Assembly (NCBI GenBank): GCA_028023455.1
Contig: JAQFVV010000283.1
Coordinates: forward strand, 949,501 to 1,013,500
Direction: 5' to 3'
Length of the DNA stretch: 64,000 nucleotides
Source of the DNA: Epiperipatus broadwayi
Lineage: Eukaryota > Onychophora > Udeonychophora > Euonychophora > Peripatidae
This document shows positions 61,057 through 64,000 of this stretch, piece after piece. Position numbers and translations under genes: made by a program. How positions within the stretch are numbered: position 1 is the first letter of the stretch; each line of letters starts with the position of its first letter. The notes under the pieces are model-generated. The model ran no database searches. It saw nothing but the letters and a program-made list of their open reading frames with translations, and was not told where the DNA came from.

Positions 61057-61431
61057 ACAAACAGGCAAAACTCTCTATATGTATTGCCACTCAGTGCAAG
61101 CCAGAGTAATCAATGAATGCTAGAAGGCTTGTGCATAAAAGCACCATCTAGGGCCTACTCATACAATATCCCCAGACTTGTTTCTGGCTTGTGGGATTTG
61201 TCAGTGAGAAGCCATGGATCTGTGAGCACTGCAGCTAGATCTTAGGATCTAATGCAACCCTCCAGCAGCCATTTTTTATCTCTACTTAACTACAAAACTA
61301 TGAGACTTAAATTGAAAACACTCATCAGCTTATATAGTCATATAGGAATTTTATGCACAAGGTTTCTGGCATCCATTGCTTACTCTGGCTTGCACTGAGT
61401 GACAATATGTATAGAAAGTTTTGCCTGTTTT
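61057..61431. repeat. Family A repeat, foldback copy
   Basis: The ends aaacaggcaaaactctctat and the inverse of atagaaagttttgcctgttt pair, then tgccactcagtgcaagcc pairs with ggcttgcactgagtgaca, giving inverted ends of about 65 bp. The interior contains the family blocks catacaatatcc, gtcagtgagaagcc and atgcaaccctccagcagcc. A further terminal-like fragment (aaacaggcaaaaactctcc) lies at 62,087-62,105. Confidence 0.65.
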
Positions 61432-61676
61432 AATAACAGTTAAGAACAAGCATAAGAAATGTTGATCACATGATGTTTATTAATATAAAAACACATGTTT
61501 TAATTTCAAAATCAGCATTACTAAAATGCTAATTATATTTTATTAAATGTTTGATTTAAAACTACAGTTTAAATAAACATTCAAAAATTATTATTTAATC
61601 CTTAACTATTATTCCAGTGTTATGTAGAAAATATCTACAAAAAAATGTTTGTTTGTTTATTTCTACTTTTCCTTTC

Positions 61677-61680
<4 letters not shown>

Positions 61681-61728
<48 letters not shown>
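61681..61728. repeat. (TA)n microsatellite
   Basis: About 23 TA units. Confidence 0.95.
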
Positions 61729-61733
<5 letters not shown>

Positions 61734-63699
61734 TACACTAGTATGTTGTTGTATGCCATAACAAACATAACTATCTCAATATAAATATGTATTTATATAT
61801 AGATATGAGGAGAAAATAAAAGAAAAAAAATAATGATTTTAAATCTCACCACACACATTCTTAAGATTTGAGAAAGAAGAAGCTCTGAGAAAAGTAGTTG
61901 TTATTGTACTGAAATGTCAGCTATTTAGCTATTGTATTTTTATTACATGGAAGCTCCATGAAACAATACTATGAATTTATCTGTGAGAATATTAGAATTA
62001 ACATATACATATAAAGTATATACATAACTTTAAACCACTAAACACCACATGATCATCATCTCATTCTAGCACATAACTGTTAGTAAACAGGCAAAAACTC
62101 TCCATATTATACCGGGTCGAACCACCAATACCACTTGCTTATACTTATATATAAGTTTTGGCCGGTTTCAAACTCCTTCCTAATACGTTTATAATCTTAT
62201 AAATGTTACGTGAACAAACCGGCATGTTTGAGCAAAATGGGAGATCTTATTGATAGCCTTAACTATCAACAATGGCCCATTTGGCTTCTAGATTCAAACC
62301 CCTACTATCCAAATACTTTATTTGTTTCGGGGTAAACCTCAGGGCATCAGCTAGTCTGATGACTAACGTATTCGGGCAGCAGGCTCATAATCCAATGCTT
62401 GAAACATTCCCTAAAACTAGCTCAGTCTAATTTTAATTCAATAACAAAATTATATAAAATTAGTGGTGGAAAGAATTAATAAAAAGGTTGGTAAAAAGAA
62501 TTGACCGACAAATAAAGTTTAAGTTTGAAGACATTTTATTTTAATTGACATTAATTAAGTTTAAAGATAATTTATTACCCAACATTAATTGACTAAATTT
62601 AAACATCTTTATAAATCTAATTTAACACATGCACATTTTTAAAGTAACACATTATAACATATATCTGGTGAAAAGCACAAATAATATGTGACATCGTTAA
62701 ATTATCTCACATTCACACACACGCACATCAATAGTTCATTTTATGCATGCTTAAGAGTTCAAATTACTTTACTGGGTTGGATTGATGAATTACAGCGGTG
62801 GCTACTACGTATAAATTATAATAAATAAATGTTTACCTAGGATTTTTGGAGCATGGATATTGCTTGTTGTTGGCTGCTTCTGATGAAGTATATCTAACCG
62901 GTTAGATTTGGATGTTTCTTGAAGAGATTTTATGCGAATCCATTGGTTTTATTCTTGAAAACAGTTGAACATTTGATGGATTTCTGAGTTGTTATGCAGA
63001 CATTATTTCACAGGCAAGTTTTGGTGATCTTATTGGACTAAAAAGGCTGAAGCATGAGCGTATATTTTCAAAGCTGCTCAACAATGCATTTTTGTTTCTG
63101 AATACATAATAGAAACTGCACTGTTATCTGAACAGAAACAAGACTGTCACTGCAATCTAGACTGAAAAAAACTGTAACTCCGATAAAAAATCTGGCTATT
63201 TATGTATCCGAATTGTTTTCATTTTAATATCTTCTGGCAATAGGTGCAATAGGTATTGTCAAAATTCCATTAGTAATTAATCCTATTACGTGTTTTGAAG
63301 ATTGTTTAATTAGTAGTAGCTTTCATAAATGTATTGTTTTTATATCTTTAATTAGTAGCCCACTGCTGGTGTGGTTTTTTTAAATCTTTATTTAACTTAA
63401 TAGCCATCGATGTGTTTTTCAAATATAATTTCTTTTTTAACTTTCATTTATAGATTTTTTTATTATTATTATTCTAACATGCATACATTTATTTACACTC
63501 ACACGCACATATATAATTTATTATAATAAGCTTGAATGAAAAGAGATTTATATTTTTTTTAAATTTTAAATTATTTATTTTTCTGAATACTAATTTAGAA
63601 AAACTTTACTTTCTTTTATAACACTTTTAGTTTGACTTTAAGAAAACCCCCTTCCCAGTTTTAATCTTTTATTTCAAACTCTTTTACGAAAGTTTTTTT
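61729..63699. other. Probable body of a minus-strand LTR plus tRNA-like boxes
   Basis: No coding region seen. B-box-like agattcaaaccc lies at about 62,289-62,300. The region 62.1-63.2 kb is less AT-rich. If the boundary at 63,770 is a real LTR start, part of this stretch is that LTR; its far end could not be found. Confidence 0.35.
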
Positions 63700-63785
63700 T
63701 TTTATTTTAATAATTTTTTTAGACAAAATTATTTTATATACATGTGCCAAATTGGCCTTGGCACATTACACCCCCCTCCATTTTA
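63700..63785 (-). repeat. Start of a second LTR with adjoining polypurine tract
   Basis: The minus strand reads TAAAATGGAGGGGGG (63,785-63,771), a polypurine tract, followed at 63,770 by TGTAATGTGCCAAGG, a typical LTR start. A hairpin TGTGCCAA/TTGGCACA lies at 63,744-63,766. The incoming minus-strand frame up to this point reads KIARDKMVKNDTFYSKMEGG, plausibly the end of an element's polyprotein running into its LTR. Confidence 0.5.
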
Positions 63786-64000
63786 GAGTAAAATGTGTCA
63801 TTTTTGACCATTTTATCTCTTGCAATTTTAATTCTTGACTCTAAAAATTTATTAATTTATTATTTTTCTAAGTTAGCTTTTTAATATCTTTTACTTAACA
63901 TACAAAGGGCAATCTGTTTTGACTATCCTTTCCTTCTATCTATGCCGAATACATTGCTCACAATGATCTAAATCATGGATAATGACCACTGGGACAAACT
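63786..64000 (-). pseudogene. Possible polyprotein end of the LTR element entering from the right
   Basis: Minus-strand pieces with stops in the distal part; the last about 30 codons before the polypurine tract are open (ending ...KMVKNDTFYSKMEGGV). No diagnostic motif; assignment rests on the adjoining polypurine tract and LTR start. Confidence 0.3.

Noticed and set aside
62875-62920. CTGATGA followed by a 14-bp palindrome (tctaaccggttaga), hammerhead-like
   Set aside because: No GAAA after the stem and no stem I; only part of the core is present.

Overview
The window is AT-rich (roughly 70-75% A+T by eye) repetitive DNA from an animal genome, most likely an invertebrate. The evidence is eukaryotic: non-LTR retrotransposon relics, Penelope-like elements with a GIY-YIG endonuclease, tRNA-derived SINEs, MITEs and foldback repeats, and long (AT)n and (TTA)n microsatellites. 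I found no bacterial operon and no convincing host protein-coding gene. Species cannot be fixed from the sequence; a spiralian or other AT-rich invertebrate would fit, but that is inference.

Layout. 0-2.4 kb: a decayed hammerhead/tRNA-like repeat, a tRNA-Gly-derived SINE, a broken Jockey/CR1-type LINE reverse transcriptase and a 203-bp (TTA)n array. 2.6-8.4 kb: two foldback repeats, a badly decayed Penelope-like element (PLE) ending in a GIY-YIG domain, a tRNA-like sequence, and a 650-bp foldback with 13-bp flanking direct repeats. 10.1-10.3 kb: a second hammerhead-type repeat. 14-19.1 kb: a 5'-truncated PLE (RT YIDD core plus GIY-YIG, one frameshift) between inverted terminal repeats that carry a hammerhead-like core; the right repeat is interrupted by a SINE. 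15.7-16.0 kb is a less AT-rich patch that looks like a TATA promoter with a 65-bp intron. 21.3-23.3 and 59.4-60.7 kb: two diverged copies of one long repeat, probably LTRs. 25-42 kb: very AT-rich DNA with MITEs (one hAT-type with an 8-bp target duplication), palindromes, short PLE-like hairpin families and one LINE C-terminal relic. 42.7-43.6 kb: a large inverted repeat with a hammerhead motif in each arm. 44-47 kb: an RTE-type LINE relic split by a 777-bp foldback flanked by TA. 48.8 kb: a scrap of a hAT/ZBED-like transposase.

The youngest object is a 9.96-kb LTR retrotransposon on the minus strand (49,285-59,245). It has nearly identical LTRs of 3.2-3.4 kb, a tRNA-Lys-like primer binding site and a polypurine tract. 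The interior has lost nearly all of pol: an acidic, coiled-coil gag-like region is followed by a 48-bp minisatellite in open frame (about 12 units of 16 residues) and then by the last 42 codons of a Ty3/gypsy-type integrase. It is best described as a large non-autonomous derivative (LARD-like) that inserted into an (AT)n tract. A second minus-strand LTR element begins to enter at the right edge (LTR boundary at 63,770).

The most interesting signal is the recurring combination of a type I hammerhead ribozyme architecture with a tRNA-like segment in a dispersed, often foldback repeat (1-235, 10,130-10,320, 42,780-43,630, tRNA-like part only at 30,605-30,690). Similar CTGATGA-containing cores occur in the PLE terminal repeats and in two short hairpin families.
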